Shown piece after piece: positions 44,828-54,974 of a stretch of DNA of 64,000 nucleotides. The notes below the pieces were generated by a model that worked only from the letters and a program-made list of their open reading frames with translations, was not told the DNA's origin and searched no databases. Both the position numbers and the translations under genes were made by a program. The first letter of the stretch is position 1. Each line of letters starts with the position of its first letter. This DNA comes from Methylomonas sp. UP202 (GTDB lineage: Bacteria; Pseudomonadota; Gammaproteobacteria; Methylococcales; Methylomonadaceae), in assembly GCF_029910655.1 (NCBI RefSeq), contig NZ_CP123897.1:3089547-3153546 (forward strand), in the 5' to 3' direction.

Positions 44828-46051
44828 CTAACCCAATAACAAACGTTCGCCGCGAGCCAATTTTGGCAGCCGACCTTCCAATCCCATCGCCGCCCTCATC
44901 ACCTTATTCCGAGCCGGAGAGATACGTTGCGCCAACCCGAGGCCCAAATTACGTAAAACCTTTAAAGGCAAGATGTCGTTGCTAAACGATTGATAAAACA
45001 CATCCATCACCGTCATCATTTTCAGATTTTCGTTACGGCGCATCCGTTCATAGCGCTGCAATACGGCCGAATCGCCGATCGCCTTGCCCTGTTTGCCGGC
45101 TTCGATCAGCACTTCGGCCAGCGCGGCGGCATCCAACAAACCGATATTGACACCTTGACCCGCCAGGGGATTGATCATGTGCGCGGCATCGCCCACCAAG
45201 GCGACGCCTTGCTTGAAGTAATGCTGTGCATGTTGGCGCCGTAACGGAAAACTGGCGACACCCAACACTCGCTGGATTTCCCCGAGACAATCCGGGAAGG
45301 CACCCGTCAGTTCGCGCTTCAACTCTTCGACGGGCAATGCCTGCAAACGCTTAACTTCGTCGGGCGAGTTATACCAAACCAGAGAAGCAAAATGGCCGGT
45401 CAGGGGCAGGAACGCTTGCGGTCCGGACGGGACAAAGCGTTGCCAGGTGATATCTTGTTGGGGATATTGAGTCTCGACGTAGATCACCAGCGCATGCTGG
45501 TTATAATCCCAACTGGTCACCCCAAGCCCAACCGCTTGCCTAACCCTGGAATGACCTCCGTCGGCCCCGACCAACATGTTTGTGGCGATTTTGGTGCCAT
45601 CGGCCAACGTCAATTCCGTCCGGCCGGCTAGATAGTCGATAGCCTCGATCGAACACGGCGCGAGCAGCTCGATATTGGCGAAATCCGGCAAGCGCTCCAG
45701 CAAGGCCAACTGCGTGACGCGATTTTCGACAATGTAACCCAACTCCGACGCATTGATATCCTTACTGTTGAAGGTGGCGTCGCCCGCCGTTTCCCAAACG
45801 CGCATGCGCTGAAAAGGGCAGCATCGCTTGGACTCGATACCCTGCCAAGCGCCCACCATCTCGAGTATGGTTTTGGACGCAATACTCAACGCAGACACTC
45901 TTAAATCGTGCGGTTGTTCCGGCGCAAACGGTTCCGGCAAACGGTTTTCGAGCAGAGCCACCTTCAAGGCGCTACCGCCCAGACAGCAGGCGACCGCCGC
46001 ACCCACCATTCCGCCACCCACAATTACTACATCGTATTGTTGTTTCATCAT
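44828..46051 (-). CDS. FAD-dependent ubiquinone-biosynthesis hydroxylase (UbiH/UbiF/VisC family)
   Basis: A 407-residue flavin monooxygenase. FAD motifs are YDVVIVGGGMVGAAVA at the N-terminus, LVGADGGHSRVRQ (about 160-175) and GDAAHMINPLAGQGVNIGLLDA (about 285-306). These enzymes hydroxylate the ring during ubiquinone synthesis. UbiH, UbiF, UbiI and UbiM cannot be told apart by eye, so no symbol is given. It converges on glnD with five bases between stop codons and diverges from gltB. Confidence 0.85.
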   Translation of the reverse strand: MMKQQYDVVIVGGGMVGAAVACCLGGSALKVALLENRLPEPFAPEQPHDLRVSALSIASKTILEMVGAWQGIESKRCCPFQRMRVWETAGDATFNSKDINASELGYIVENRVTQLALLERLPDFANIELLAPCSIEAIDYLAGRTELTLADGTKIATNMLVGADGGHSRVRQAVGLGVTSWDYNQHALVIYVETQYPQQDITWQRFVPSGPQAFLPLTGHFASLVWYNSPDEVKRLQALPVEELKRELTGAFPDCLGEIQRVLGVASFPLRRQHAQHYFKQGVALVGDAAHMINPLAGQGVNIGLLDAAALAEVLIEAGKQGKAIGDSAVLQRYERMRRNENLKMMTVMDVFYQSFSNDILPLKVLRNLGLGLAQRISPARNKVMRAAMGLEGRLPKLARGERLLLG

Positions 46052-46317
46052 TTTTTATAGTGTGTTGCCGTTTATGCAATGGATTTGAAGCCGGCTTGGC
46101 CGGCCCCAGGAATGACAGGCTCTAGCGCGCATGGTATCATTGGAAAGTTTCACCAACCGAAAGCCACCTTGGCCAACGAGAACTGGTTGCGACGACTAGC
46201 GCAAAGCGAACTTCTCAAATATAGTGACTCTATCACGCGGTCGATTTAAAAACCATAAACCTGCCGGCAGGCCACTTCGGGTGGTTCATTAATCAGGAAG
46301 ACAGGATCTGGATAGCT

Positions 46318-49300
46318 ATGAATACACACGCCCAGAAAAACAACACATTCATGCTCTACGACGCGGACTTATCGCAAGACAGTTGCGGCGTGGGCTTCAT
46401 CACGCGCAAGGATAGCAAACAGACTCACGAGTTATTGCTGAAGTCGCACGAGGCCTTATGCACGATCCCGCATCGCGGCGGCATGAGCGCCGAGGGCATC
46501 GGCGACGGCGCCGGCGTGAATATCGACCTGTCTTTGAAGTTTTTCCGCAAGGTCACCGGCGATGCAACGCTGGAACTAGGTCAATTCGGCGTCGCCAACT
46601 TCTTCTTCCCGGAAGATCACGCCCATTACGATTCCGAAGCACAAAAATTGGTCGAAGAACATCTGAAGGAATTCGATCTGCCGGTCATCAAGTGGCGTGA
46701 GGTGCCGGTCGACCATTCGGTATTGAATACAGCCTCTGTCAAGGCTCAACTACCTATCAAACAACTGATTTTCGGCCGCCCCGCATCGTTGAAGGATGCT
46801 AGCCACGAGCTGTTCGAAAAACATATTCAGCAAGCGCTGCTGACCATCGAAGTCGACGGTTTCGGCCGCCCGGAATTGCGCGGATTTTATCCGTTGTCGA
46901 TGAGTTCGCGCACCCAGGTTTACAAAGGCCGCCTGAATTCGTTTGAAGTTATCCCATACTTTATCGACCTATACGACGCCGACCACGAAATCAGCACGCT
47001 GTTTTTCCACACCCGCTTTTCGACCAATACCGCGCCGGCGACGATGATGGCCCAGCCGTTCCGCTACATGGCCCACAACGGCGAGTTGAATACCGACAAG
47101 AAAAACCGTCTCAGTGAAAACGCCATTGCCCGGCAAAATAACAAACACATCGTATTTCCGTGCGGCCAGTCCGATTCCGGCCGCCTCGACCAAACCCTGA
47201 CTCGCCGCATCAACGAAGACGAACTCGACATCGTCACCGCGATTCTGGCGATGATGCCGCCAGCCTGGGAAAACGACCCTACTTTGTCCGATGACGTGCG
47301 CGCGATGCTGGAATATTTCAGCTTGTACGAAGAGAAAAACGACGGTCCGGCGGCGCTGATCTTCAATGACGGCGTCCGTGTCGGCGCTCGCCTCGACCGT
47401 CTCGGGCTACGCCCGTTGCGTTCGGTGGAAACCCAAGAATATTTGGCGGTGATGTCGGAGGCCGGCCAGATCGATTTCCCGCCGGAACAAGTTCTGCGCC
47501 GCGGCCGGATCGAAGCCGGCGGGATGCTGTATTTCGATCACGGTACCGGCGAGTCGTACAACAGCCATCAGGTCATGGAACGCCTGGCGAAACAGAAAGA
47601 TTACAAAGCCCTGTTGGCCCAGCGTTGCGTTCACATGAACGAATTGCCGAAAGTCGAATTGTCCGAAATCGGCAACGACCACGAACTAAACATTGATCAA
47701 CGCCATACCGCCTATTCGCTGAATCAGGAAAGCTTCAAATTCCTGCTTGATCCGATACTGCAAACCGGTTTGGAAAAAGTGTCCGCGATGGGTTACGGCC
47801 TGACTCCGAACGCGCTCAGCGCGGCCGAAGGCGGCATGTCGCGCTATTTTAGCCAACGTTTCGCCCAAGTCACCAACCCACCGTTGGATTCGTTGCGCGA
47901 GAGCGACGGTATGACCCTGCGCGTCGCGCTGGGTGCGAAACCTACCTTCGCGCCGCCGACCAGCAAGCAATTGATGGTCGACTCGCCGATCCTGCAACGC
48001 ACCCAGCTTGAGCAAATCCGTCGGCAAAACCAAGTTAAAACCGTCACCCTGGACGCGCTGTACACCCCGAATTTCGACGATGCCGACCAAAACGAGCTGG
48101 CTCTGGAACAAGCCCTGCTCGCGGTGTGCGAACAAGCGGAACAGGCCGCGCGCAACCACACCGGCATCATCATCCTTAGCGATGCCAATATCGGCAAAAC
48201 CAAGGCAGCGATCCCAGCCCTGCTAATGATCGCCGCCGCCAATCAGCATCTGGTCAAACAAGGTTTGCGCTTCAACTCGTCTATCGTCATGGAAACCGGT
48301 CAAGCCGCCAGCCCTCACGACGTTGCGACGATCTTGGGCTTCGGCGCGTCGGCGATTTGTCCGCTCAGCGTGCATAACCGGGTGATGACCGAATACGGCG
48401 ACGAGGCGGGCCGCAAGAAAGCCTTGTACAACTTCCAGAAAGGCGTCGAAAAATCGCTGATGAAAACCATGGGCAAGTTCGGATTGTGCACCGTGGAAAG
48501 CTACATTGGCGGCGAGTTCTTCGAATCCAACTATCTGGACACCGACGAGCCGAAACTGAACGCCTACTTCCCCAACATCAACTCGTCGGTCGGCGGCGTG
48601 CGCTACGCCGACATCGCCGCCAGCAACACCGAATGGCACCACAAGGCGCTGTCGGTGCAAGGCGAGAACGACATTCCGTTCCTGGGCCTGTTCAAGGAAC
48701 GTCAGGACGGCGCCGGCCATACCTTCGGCAATACCGCAGTGCGCGAATACATCGCGATGACCGACGAACCTATTTTATATATAGCGCGGGAGCAGGCTAA
48801 CGAAGCGAGCGACACCGCTTACCGCGATTTCGGCTACGATAAACGCACGCCGGAGCAGATCGACGCCTTCGGCATTACCCCTGCGTATCGCAGCTTCGCT
48901 CGCAATTTGACGCTGGAACGCGCCAATCGCCCCGCCGCGCTGCGCGACGTGATGGAGTTTCCAGTCGACGTGACCACCGCCAATACACAAGCGGAATTCG
49001 ATCGCCTGTTGGGCAGCCAAAACCTGCTTGGCAACAACAACTTCCTGGTTCGGGGCCTGAAAGTCAGCCAAATGGATAATTCGGTTTTCAATGTGAGTTT
49101 TACTGAAAATAGCGGTAAAACCCGTCTGGAACCGCTAGCGGCACATCTGAAAGCCCGTTTCTCCAGCCAGGATTTCAGCATCAATATCGAAACGGATACG
49201 CTAAAAGTAGTGGTCAACGATGGCGACAGTTTGATCTACCGCTATTTGAGTAACGTCCGCACTGCCCGCGAGCGTCTGGATTTGAGTCAAGTCCAACCGG

Positions 49301-51798
49301 CTCACGAAATTACTCCGACGTTCGCCTCCGGCGCGATGAGTCACGGCGCTTTGCTGGCCGAAGCTCACGAAGCCGTCGCCCAAGGCACCAATATCGCCGG
49401 CGCCATGAGCAACTCCGGCGAAGGCGGCGAACATTCCAGCCGGTTCGGCACCCTCCGTTCCAGCAAAATCAAACAGTTTGCGTCCGGCCGCTTTGGCGTC
49501 TGGGCCGGCTATCTGGCCGACCCTAATCTGGAAGAAATCGAAATCAAGATCGGCCAGGGGGCCAAACCCGGTGAAGGCGGTCAATTGCCCGCGCCGAAAG
49601 TGTCGGTCGAAATCGCCGCACTGCGCGGCGGCACCCCCAAAGTCGAGTTGGTCAGCCCGCCACCCCACCACGACACCTACTCCATCGAAGACTTGGGCCA
49701 ATTGATTCACGACGCCAAAGCCGCTCGCGTCCGCGTGGTCGTTAAACTGGTGTCGTCGGAAGGCATAGGCACTATCGCGGTCGGCGTCGCCAAAGCCGGT
49801 GCCGACGTCATCAACGTCGCCGGCAATACCGGCGGTACCGGCGCCGCAGCCGTAACCAGCTTGAAAAACACCGGCCGTTCGCCGGAAATCGGCATCGCCG
49901 AAGTGCATCAAGCGCTGGCCGTCAACGGCTTGCGCGATAAAGTGATCCTGCGTTGTAGCGCAGCCCATCAAAACGGCGCCGACGTGGTCAAATCCGCGAT
50001 TCTCGGCGGCGACTCCTTCGAGTTCGGCACGACCGCGCTGATGATGTTGCGCTGTGTGATGGCGAAAAACTGCAACATTCGCTGCCCGGCCGGCCTGACT
50101 ACCGCGCACGAAGAATTCAAGGGCGATCCGCGCGTGTTGGCGCAATTCTTTATGAATTTGGCCCATGAAGTCCGCGAGATCCTCGCCGACCTGGGTTACA
50201 CCAGCTTGAAGGAAATTCGCGGTAAAACCGAATTGCTGCATTTGATCGACCATCCCAGCATGGTCGGCCAAATTCATTTGCAGAAGTTACTGGCCGAAGT
50301 ACGGGAAGTCAAAATTGCCCAACCGGTCTATCTGGAAAAAGACTTTGCCATCGACGACTGCATTTTCCCGCAAGTCAAAACCGCGTTGTTCCAGCAAGGA
50401 CTGAAACAAATCGTCATCGAAGGAGACGAGTTCAAGCTCAACAACCGCAATAAAACCGTCGGCGGCCAAACCGCGATCGACCTGGAGCGCTTTTTGGCCT
50501 ACGAAATGAGCGCCGAACAAGCCGCCGCATCCAAAATCGTGTACACCAACCAGCACGGCCGCCGCTATCTCGCCGACGACACGATCATCGTCCGTACCCA
50601 CGGCTCGGCAGGTCAAAGCTATGCGGCCTTTAATAACGACGGCATGCGCATGGAACACACCGGCACCTGCAACGACGGTGTCGGTAAAACCGCGTGCGGC
50701 GGAGTTATCGTCATCAAATCGCCCGGTGGCGGGTCTAAGCTGCCCGGCGAAAACGTGCTGATCGGCAATTTCGCGTTATTCGGCGCATCCGGCGGCAAAA
50801 CCTTCATCAACGGCGAGGCCGGCGACCGCTTCGCAGTGCGAAACTCCGGTGCGATGGCCGTCGTCGAAGGCGTCGGCGACTTCGCTTGCGAATACATGAT
50901 CAATGGCGCGGTGTTGAATTTAGGCGGCTTCGGCAAAGGTTTCTGCACCGGCATGTCCGGCGGCAATGCCTACCAATACGACCCGGAAAATCGTCTGGAA
51001 GACCTGTACGACGCCACGTCCGTGTCTATCCACGGCCTCACCGACGGCAGTGAGCTCGCGGCCAGCCATGAACAGTTCGTTCTGTACATGCTGGAACAAC
51101 ATATCGAACACACCGGTTCGGAAAAAGCGAAAACGATTTTGAACAATTGGGCATACGAGCGCCAGCACTTCAAATTCGTGCTGCCGTTGTGGTTGAATCG
51201 CACCCAAACTGCTGAGTTTCTCAGTAAATCGATGGATCGCAAGGCCATGATCGAGGAATTATCGGTCGCCCTCGCCCAGCAGCAAATCGAGCAAATCAAA
51301 CAGGCTTACACCCTTGATAAGGCCCTGTTCGATGGCGCGATTCCCGCTTACGGCGAAACCGACGGCGAATTGACCTTGAAATTGATCAATAGCTACGCTG
51401 TCATCGACAAGGCGCAACAAATCGCCCGCGACCAGCTCCAAAAAGCAGGGCAAACCGCCACGCCGGCACAGGTCGATCAACAGGCCCGCAAACTGGTGAT
51501 GGAACGGCCACGCAAGTTACAAGACGCGCTGATCAAAAATATCCGCGAGGCCTATAGTCAATACGACGACGGTCAATTAGCGGCATTGATGGCGGCAAAG
51601 CGCCTGAACGATTACAAGACCACGCTGATGCTGCGCGATGTACAAAGCATCTACTCGATCGGTTCGACTGCCTGGATCATCGAGCAAGACCGTGTCAATC
51701 GCGCGGCATTGGTCAATTTACCTTCGGTCGACAAAAACCTGGCCAGCCTGGAAAGCCTGACCATCGTCCAAAACATGCTGGAATGCGAGGCAGCGTAA
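46318..51798 (+). CDS. gltB: Glutamate synthase large subunit, extended form
   Basis: A 1,826-residue protein, about 300 longer than usual GltB. Class II glutaminase domain begins near C23 in DSCGVGFI; RFSTNTAPATMMAQPFRYMAHNGELNT is the glutaminase signature. The synthase domain has GEGGEHSSRFG, KPGEGGQLP and GNTGGTGAAAVTSL. The iron-sulfur cysteines appear as CVMAKNCNIRCPAG, spaced C-x5-C-x3-C rather than the usual x5/x4. The GXGXG beta-helix domain (GGFGKGFCTGMSGGNAY) lies at about 1,550. An extra C-terminal helical region of about 250 residues follows. No gltD is adjacent; a diflavin reductase follows at 51,941. It makes glutamate from glutamine and 2-oxoglutarate. Confidence 0.9.
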   Translation: MNTHAQKNNTFMLYDADLSQDSCGVGFITRKDSKQTHELLLKSHEALCTIPHRGGMSAEGIGDGAGVNIDLSLKFFRKVTGDATLELGQFGVANFFFPEDHAHYDSEAQKLVEEHLKEFDLPVIKWREVPVDHSVLNTASVKAQLPIKQLIFGRPASLKDASHELFEKHIQQALLTIEVDGFGRPELRGFYPLSMSSRTQVYKGRLNSFEVIPYFIDLYDADHEISTLFFHTRFSTNTAPATMMAQPFRYMAHNGELNTDKKNRLSENAIARQNNKHIVFPCGQSDSGRLDQTLTRRINEDELDIVTAILAMMPPAWENDPTLSDDVRAMLEYFSLYEEKNDGPAALIFNDGVRVGARLDRLGLRPLRSVETQEYLAVMSEAGQIDFPPEQVLRRGRIEAGGMLYFDHGTGESYNSHQVMERLAKQKDYKALLAQRCVHMNELPKVELSEIGNDHELNIDQRHTAYSLNQESFKFLLDPILQTGLEKVSAMGYGLTPNALSAAEGGMSRYFSQRFAQVTNPPLDSLRESDGMTLRVALGAKPTFAPPTSKQLMVDSPILQRTQLEQIRRQNQVKTVTLDALYTPNFDDADQNELALEQALLAVCEQAEQAARNHTGIIILSDANIGKTKAAIPALLMIAAANQHLVKQGLRFNSSIVMETGQAASPHDVATILGFGASAICPLSVHNRVMTEYGDEAGRKKALYNFQKGVEKSLMKTMGKFGLCTVESYIGGEFFESNYLDTDEPKLNAYFPNINSSVGGVRYADIAASNTEWHHKALSVQGENDIPFLGLFKERQDGAGHTFGNTAVREYIAMTDEPILYIAREQANEASDTAYRDFGYDKRTPEQIDAFGITPAYRSFARNLTLERANRPAALRDVMEFPVDVTTANTQAEFDRLLGSQNLLGNNNFLVRGLKVSQMDNSVFNVSFTENSGKTRLEPLAAHLKARFSSQDFSINIETDTLKVVVNDGDSLIYRYLSNVRTARERLDLSQVQPAHEITPTFASGAMSHGALLAEAHEAVAQGTNIAGAMSNSGEGGEHSSRFGTLRSSKIKQFASGRFGVWAGYLADPNLEEIEIKIGQGAKPGEGGQLPAPKVSVEIAALRGGTPKVELVSPPPHHDTYSIEDLGQLIHDAKAARVRVVVKLVSSEGIGTIAVGVAKAGADVINVAGNTGGTGAAAVTSLKNTGRSPEIGIAEVHQALAVNGLRDKVILRCSAAHQNGADVVKSAILGGDSFEFGTTALMMLRCVMAKNCNIRCPAGLTTAHEEFKGDPRVLAQFFMNLAHEVREILADLGYTSLKEIRGKTELLHLIDHPSMVGQIHLQKLLAEVREVKIAQPVYLEKDFAIDDCIFPQVKTALFQQGLKQIVIEGDEFKLNNRNKTVGGQTAIDLERFLAYEMSAEQAAASKIVYTNQHGRRYLADDTIIVRTHGSAGQSYAAFNNDGMRMEHTGTCNDGVGKTACGGVIVIKSPGGGSKLPGENVLIGNFALFGASGGKTFINGEAGDRFAVRNSGAMAVVEGVGDFACEYMINGAVLNLGGFGKGFCTGMSGGNAYQYDPENRLEDLYDATSVSIHGLTDGSELAASHEQFVLYMLEQHIEHTGSEKAKTILNNWAYERQHFKFVLPLWLNRTQTAEFLSKSMDRKAMIEELSVALAQQQIEQIKQAYTLDKALFDGAIPAYGETDGELTLKLINSYAVIDKAQQIARDQLQKAGQTATPAQVDQQARKLVMERPRKLQDALIKNIREAYSQYDDGQLAALMAAKRLNDYKTTLMLRDVQSIYSIGSTAWIIEQDRVNRAALVNLPSVDKNLASLESLTIVQNMLECEAA

Positions 51799-51905
51799 CC
51801 GAAATCGAAGTGGACCAGGTTAACCTAGGCCGCAGTCCGGCTATCTCGCCTTTGCGCCGGGTAGCGTTCCACTCGATCCAAGCTACGTTGATTTATATAG
51901 AGACC

Positions 51906-51925
51906 GGACCGGCGCAAGCCGGTCC
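51906..51925 (+). promoter_or_regulatory. Stable hairpin ahead of the diflavin reductase gene
   Basis: GGACCGGC-GCAA-GCCGGTCC is an eight-base perfect stem with a GNRA-type tetraloop, 15 bases upstream of the ATG at 51,941. There is no T-run after it, so it is not a clear intrinsic terminator. It may tune read-through from gltB, stabilise the mRNA or be a dispersed palindrome. Confidence 0.4.
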
Positions 51926-51940
51926 CAAGTTGGTAGAGAA

Positions 51941-53680
51941 ATGAAATCACCTTTTATCCCTGAAAACGCCCCCTACTCCGACTCACAACGTGCCTGGCTC
52001 AGCGGTTTTTTCGCCGGCATGCACAGCCATATGCTTCACAGCGCCGGCAGCGTCAATTCCGCCAACGCCCGCAACTTACATATTCTGTTCGGCAGCCAGA
52101 CCGGCAATTCCGAATCCCTGGCTCACGACGCCGCCGCCCGCGCCAAAAGCCACGGTTTGGTTCCCATCGTTAAAGGCATGGACGAAATCGAAATCGGTCA
52201 ACTAGCAAATATCGAATACCTATTGATCATCACCAGCACCTATGGCGAAGGCGCCATGCCAGACAACGCCGAAATGCTCTGGGAAGCCGCCAGCGGCGAC
52301 AGCGCCCCTCGCCTGGAAAAACTCCATTACGCGGTGTTGGCGCTGGGCGATACCAGCTACGATTTGTTTTGCCAAGCCGGCAAGGACTGGGACGAACGCC
52401 TGCAAGCCCTGGGAGCCAACCGCTTGTTCGAGCGGGTCGATTGCGACGTCGATTTCGAAGCGCCCGCCGAACAATGGCTTAGCGAAGTGATTCCGTTGAT
52501 GGCCGACGGCGCCGAAACCGTCGCGGTTGTCGATACCGAGGCTCAGCCAAGCAAATCTCAATACAACCGCAAAAATCCATTCCCGGCCAAACTGTTGGTC
52601 AATCGCTTGTTAACCGCCGGCGACTCGTCCAAGGAAACCCGCCACTACGAAATATCGATCGCCGGTTCCGGCCTGAATTACGAGGCGGGCGACGCAATGT
52701 GCGTGGTACCGACCAACTGCCCGCTACTGGTGGCCGATCTGGTCAAGGCCCTGGGTTGCAGCGGCACCGAGGAAGAACCGGTAAACAGCGAACTGATGAC
52801 GCTTTCGGAAGCATTGCGCACTCACTTCGAGATCAAAACGCCAAGCAAGGAGTTGATCGAGGAAATCGCCAAACGCTCTGGCGATCAGGAACTCAACGCG
52901 CTGCTGCAAGCCGGCGACAAGGACAAACTCGCCGATTACCTGTGGGGTCGCGACACGCTGGATCTGCTGATGCAGTTCCCAGGCGTCGAATTTTCCGCCG
53001 CTGAATTTCTGCGCCTGCTAAAGCCGTTGCAACATCGAGCCTACTCGATCTCGTCGAGCAGCAAGCAACATCCCGATGCCGTCCACCTGACCGTCGCCAG
53101 TGTGCGCTACGACGCCCACGGCCGGCATCACAAGGGCGTCTGTTCCACCTATCTGGCCGATTTAGTCGATGAAACCACCGATGTGCGGATTTTTTTCACA
53201 CCGAACAACAATTTCCGAGTTCCGAGCGACGACAATTTGCCCATGATCATGGTCGGTCCCGGCACCGGCATTGCCCCGTTCCGCGCCTTCTTGCAAGAAC
53301 GCCAAGCCCGCAAGGCCAGCGGCAAGAACTGGTTGTTTTTCGGCGACCGTAACGCCGCGACGGATTTCATTTACCGCGACGAAATCGAGGCGATGCAAAG
53401 CAACGGTCTGCTGACCAAGCTGGATCTGGCCTTTTCCCGCGATCAAGCGGAAAAGATTTACGTCCAGGATCGCATGAAGGAACACGGTGCCGAGTTGTTC
53501 GCCTGGTTGGAACAAGGCGGTTATTTCTTCGTGTGTGGCGACGCCTATCGCATGGCCAAGGACGTCGATCAAGCCTTGCTCGACGTCATCCGCGAACACG
53601 GTAAAATGACATTGGTCGAAGCCGTGGAATACGTCAACCAATTGAAAAAAGACAAACGCTACGTACGCGACGTTTATTGA
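51941..53680 (+). CDS. CysJ-type diflavin reductase (sulfite reductase flavoprotein-like)
   Basis: A 579-residue protein with flavodoxin domain (FGSQTGNSESLA about 50-61, STYGEGAMPDNA about 104-115), FAD-binding domain (RAYSISSSSKQH, GVCSTYLAD) and NADPH-binding domain (VGPGTGIAPFRAFLQERQA, FGDRNAATDFIY, C-terminal RYVRDVY). Such proteins pass electrons from NADPH via FAD and FMN to a partner, usually the CysI haemoprotein. No cysI is adjacent; gltB lies 142 bases upstream on the same strand. It could reduce sulfite reductase encoded elsewhere, or serve as the electron donor of the unusual GltB. The symbol cysJ is withheld for that reason. Confidence 0.85.
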   Translation: MKSPFIPENAPYSDSQRAWLSGFFAGMHSHMLHSAGSVNSANARNLHILFGSQTGNSESLAHDAAARAKSHGLVPIVKGMDEIEIGQLANIEYLLIITSTYGEGAMPDNAEMLWEAASGDSAPRLEKLHYAVLALGDTSYDLFCQAGKDWDERLQALGANRLFERVDCDVDFEAPAEQWLSEVIPLMADGAETVAVVDTEAQPSKSQYNRKNPFPAKLLVNRLLTAGDSSKETRHYEISIAGSGLNYEAGDAMCVVPTNCPLLVADLVKALGCSGTEEEPVNSELMTLSEALRTHFEIKTPSKELIEEIAKRSGDQELNALLQAGDKDKLADYLWGRDTLDLLMQFPGVEFSAAEFLRLLKPLQHRAYSISSSSKQHPDAVHLTVASVRYDAHGRHHKGVCSTYLADLVDETTDVRIFFTPNNNFRVPSDDNLPMIMVGPGTGIAPFRAFLQERQARKASGKNWLFFGDRNAATDFIYRDEIEAMQSNGLLTKLDLAFSRDQAEKIYVQDRMKEHGAELFAWLEQGGYFFVCGDAYRMAKDVDQALLDVIREHGKMTLVEAVEYVNQLKKDKRYVRDVY

Positions 53681-53687
53681 CAACATG

Positions 53688-53720
53688 GGCGAGCTGCCGG
53701 TTAGAAACCGACAACTCGCC
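53688..53720 (+). terminator. Hairpin after the diflavin reductase gene
   Basis: GGCGAG (53,688-53,693) with CTCGCC (53,715-53,720) encloses CGGTT-aga-AACCG, forming an interrupted stem eight bases after the stop. There is no clear T-run, so terminator function is plausible but unproven. Confidence 0.4.
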
Positions 53721-53933
53721 GGTCCAGTTCCTCGAGCCGCCAGCAACGCCGATTCCATTCGAGTCCGGCTAAACCTAGCCGTTGGCAATGCGGCGATTTT
53801 CCGCCGGTTTTGGCCGAAACATCCTTCCTCCGCCCGACAAAATCCCGCTCGATCGACCCCGTATTCGGCTAAAATCGCCGGCTGATCCCGGCGCATCCGT
53901 GCCGGATACCATCAATTTGATAGGACGGCTAGC

Positions 53934-54974
53934 GTGGCCCATTCCGCTTACACTCTGAACTTGACATCCGGCCAGATCGATCTTAGTCACGGCGGCGGCG
54001 GCCGGGCGATGGCGCAATTGATCGATGCCTTGTTTATCAAGCATTTCGACAACGACTTATTGAAGCGCCGCAACGACCAGGCTGTTTTTCAGGTCCCGGC
54101 CGGCCGGCTGGCGATCAGCACCGACGGCCACGTGATCTCGCCGCTGTTCTTCCCAGGCGGCGACATTGGCGCGCTCGCGGTGCATGGCACGCTGAACGAT
54201 GTCGCAATGTCGGGTGCCCGGCCCTTGTATTTGGCGGCCGGGTTTATTCTGGAGGAAGGCCTGGCGCTGGCCGATCTGGACCGTATCGTCGCCAGCATGG
54301 CCGCCGCCGCCAAAGCCGCCGGCACTCCGGTGGTGACAGGCGACACCAAGGTCGTCGAGCGCGGTAAGGGCGACGGCGTATTCATCACCACGACCGGCGT
54401 CGGCATCGTGCCGGACGGCGTTGATATCGCCGGTGACCGCGCCGAGCCCGGCTGCGCGGTGTTGGTCAGCGGCAGCATCGGCGACCACGGCGTGGCGATC
54501 ATGGCCGGCCGCGAGAATCTGCAATTCGGGACCAGCATCGTTTCGGATTCGGCCGCGCTGCACGGCTTGGTAGCGGATATGGTGGCCGCGGCGCCGACCC
54601 GGATACGCTGCTTGCGCGATCCGACCCGCGGCGGCTTGGCCACCGCACTGAACGAACTGGCCGAGCAATCCGGCGTTGGCATCGTCGTCGACGAAAACCG
54701 CATCCCTATTAAGGCCCAAGTCAGAGCGGCTTGCGAGATTCTCGGCCTCGATCCGCTTTACGTCGCCAACGAAGGCAAGCTGGTCTGTATTTGCGAAGCC
54801 GACGCCGCCGAAACCTTACTCAATACGATGCAGAACCATCCGTTGGGTCGGGATGCCTCGATCATCGGTACCGTCGTCGCCGATCAACACCATTTCGTGC
54901 AAATGACCACCGGCTTCGGCGGCCGCCGTATCGTGGATTGGCCCGCCGGCGAACAACTGCCGCGCATTTGCTGA
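53934..54974 (+). CDS. hypE: Hydrogenase expression/formation protein HypE
   Basis: A 346-residue AIR-synthase-fold protein that dehydrates the carbamoyl group on its C-terminal cysteine to cyanide for the NiFe-hydrogenase active site. The C-terminus ends PRIC with that Cys (346). The N-terminus has LSHGGGGRAM and the FPGGDIGALAVHGTLNDVAMSGA segment is typical. It starts with GTG, preceded by AGGAC. Its stop overlaps the hypF start by one base (TGATG). No hydrogenase structural gene is in the window. Confidence 0.95.
   Translation: MAHSAYTLNLTSGQIDLSHGGGGRAMAQLIDALFIKHFDNDLLKRRNDQAVFQVPAGRLAISTDGHVISPLFFPGGDIGALAVHGTLNDVAMSGARPLYLAAGFILEEGLALADLDRIVASMAAAAKAAGTPVVTGDTKVVERGKGDGVFITTTGVGIVPDGVDIAGDRAEPGCAVLVSGSIGDHGVAIMAGRENLQFGTSIVSDSAALHGLVADMVAAAPTRIRCLRDPTRGGLATALNELAEQSGVGIVVDENRIPIKAQVRAACEILGLDPLYVANEGKLVCICEADAAETLLNTMQNHPLGRDASIIGTVVADQHHFVQMTTGFGGRRIVDWPAGEQLPRIC

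Noticed and set aside
49201-50277. Long minus-strand open frame (358 codons) inside gltB
   Set aside because: It lies wholly antisense to conserved synthase-domain coding, and its composition (Gly/Ala/His/Phe-rich) is the usual shadow of a G/C-rich gene.
54057-54719. Two overlapping minus-strand frames within hypE
   Set aside because: Both are antisense to conserved HypE motifs, and they overlap each other in different frames.
54731-54973. Upstream extension of hypF
   Set aside because: Lies inside hypE in another frame; the acylphosphatase domain begins right after the ATG at 54,974.
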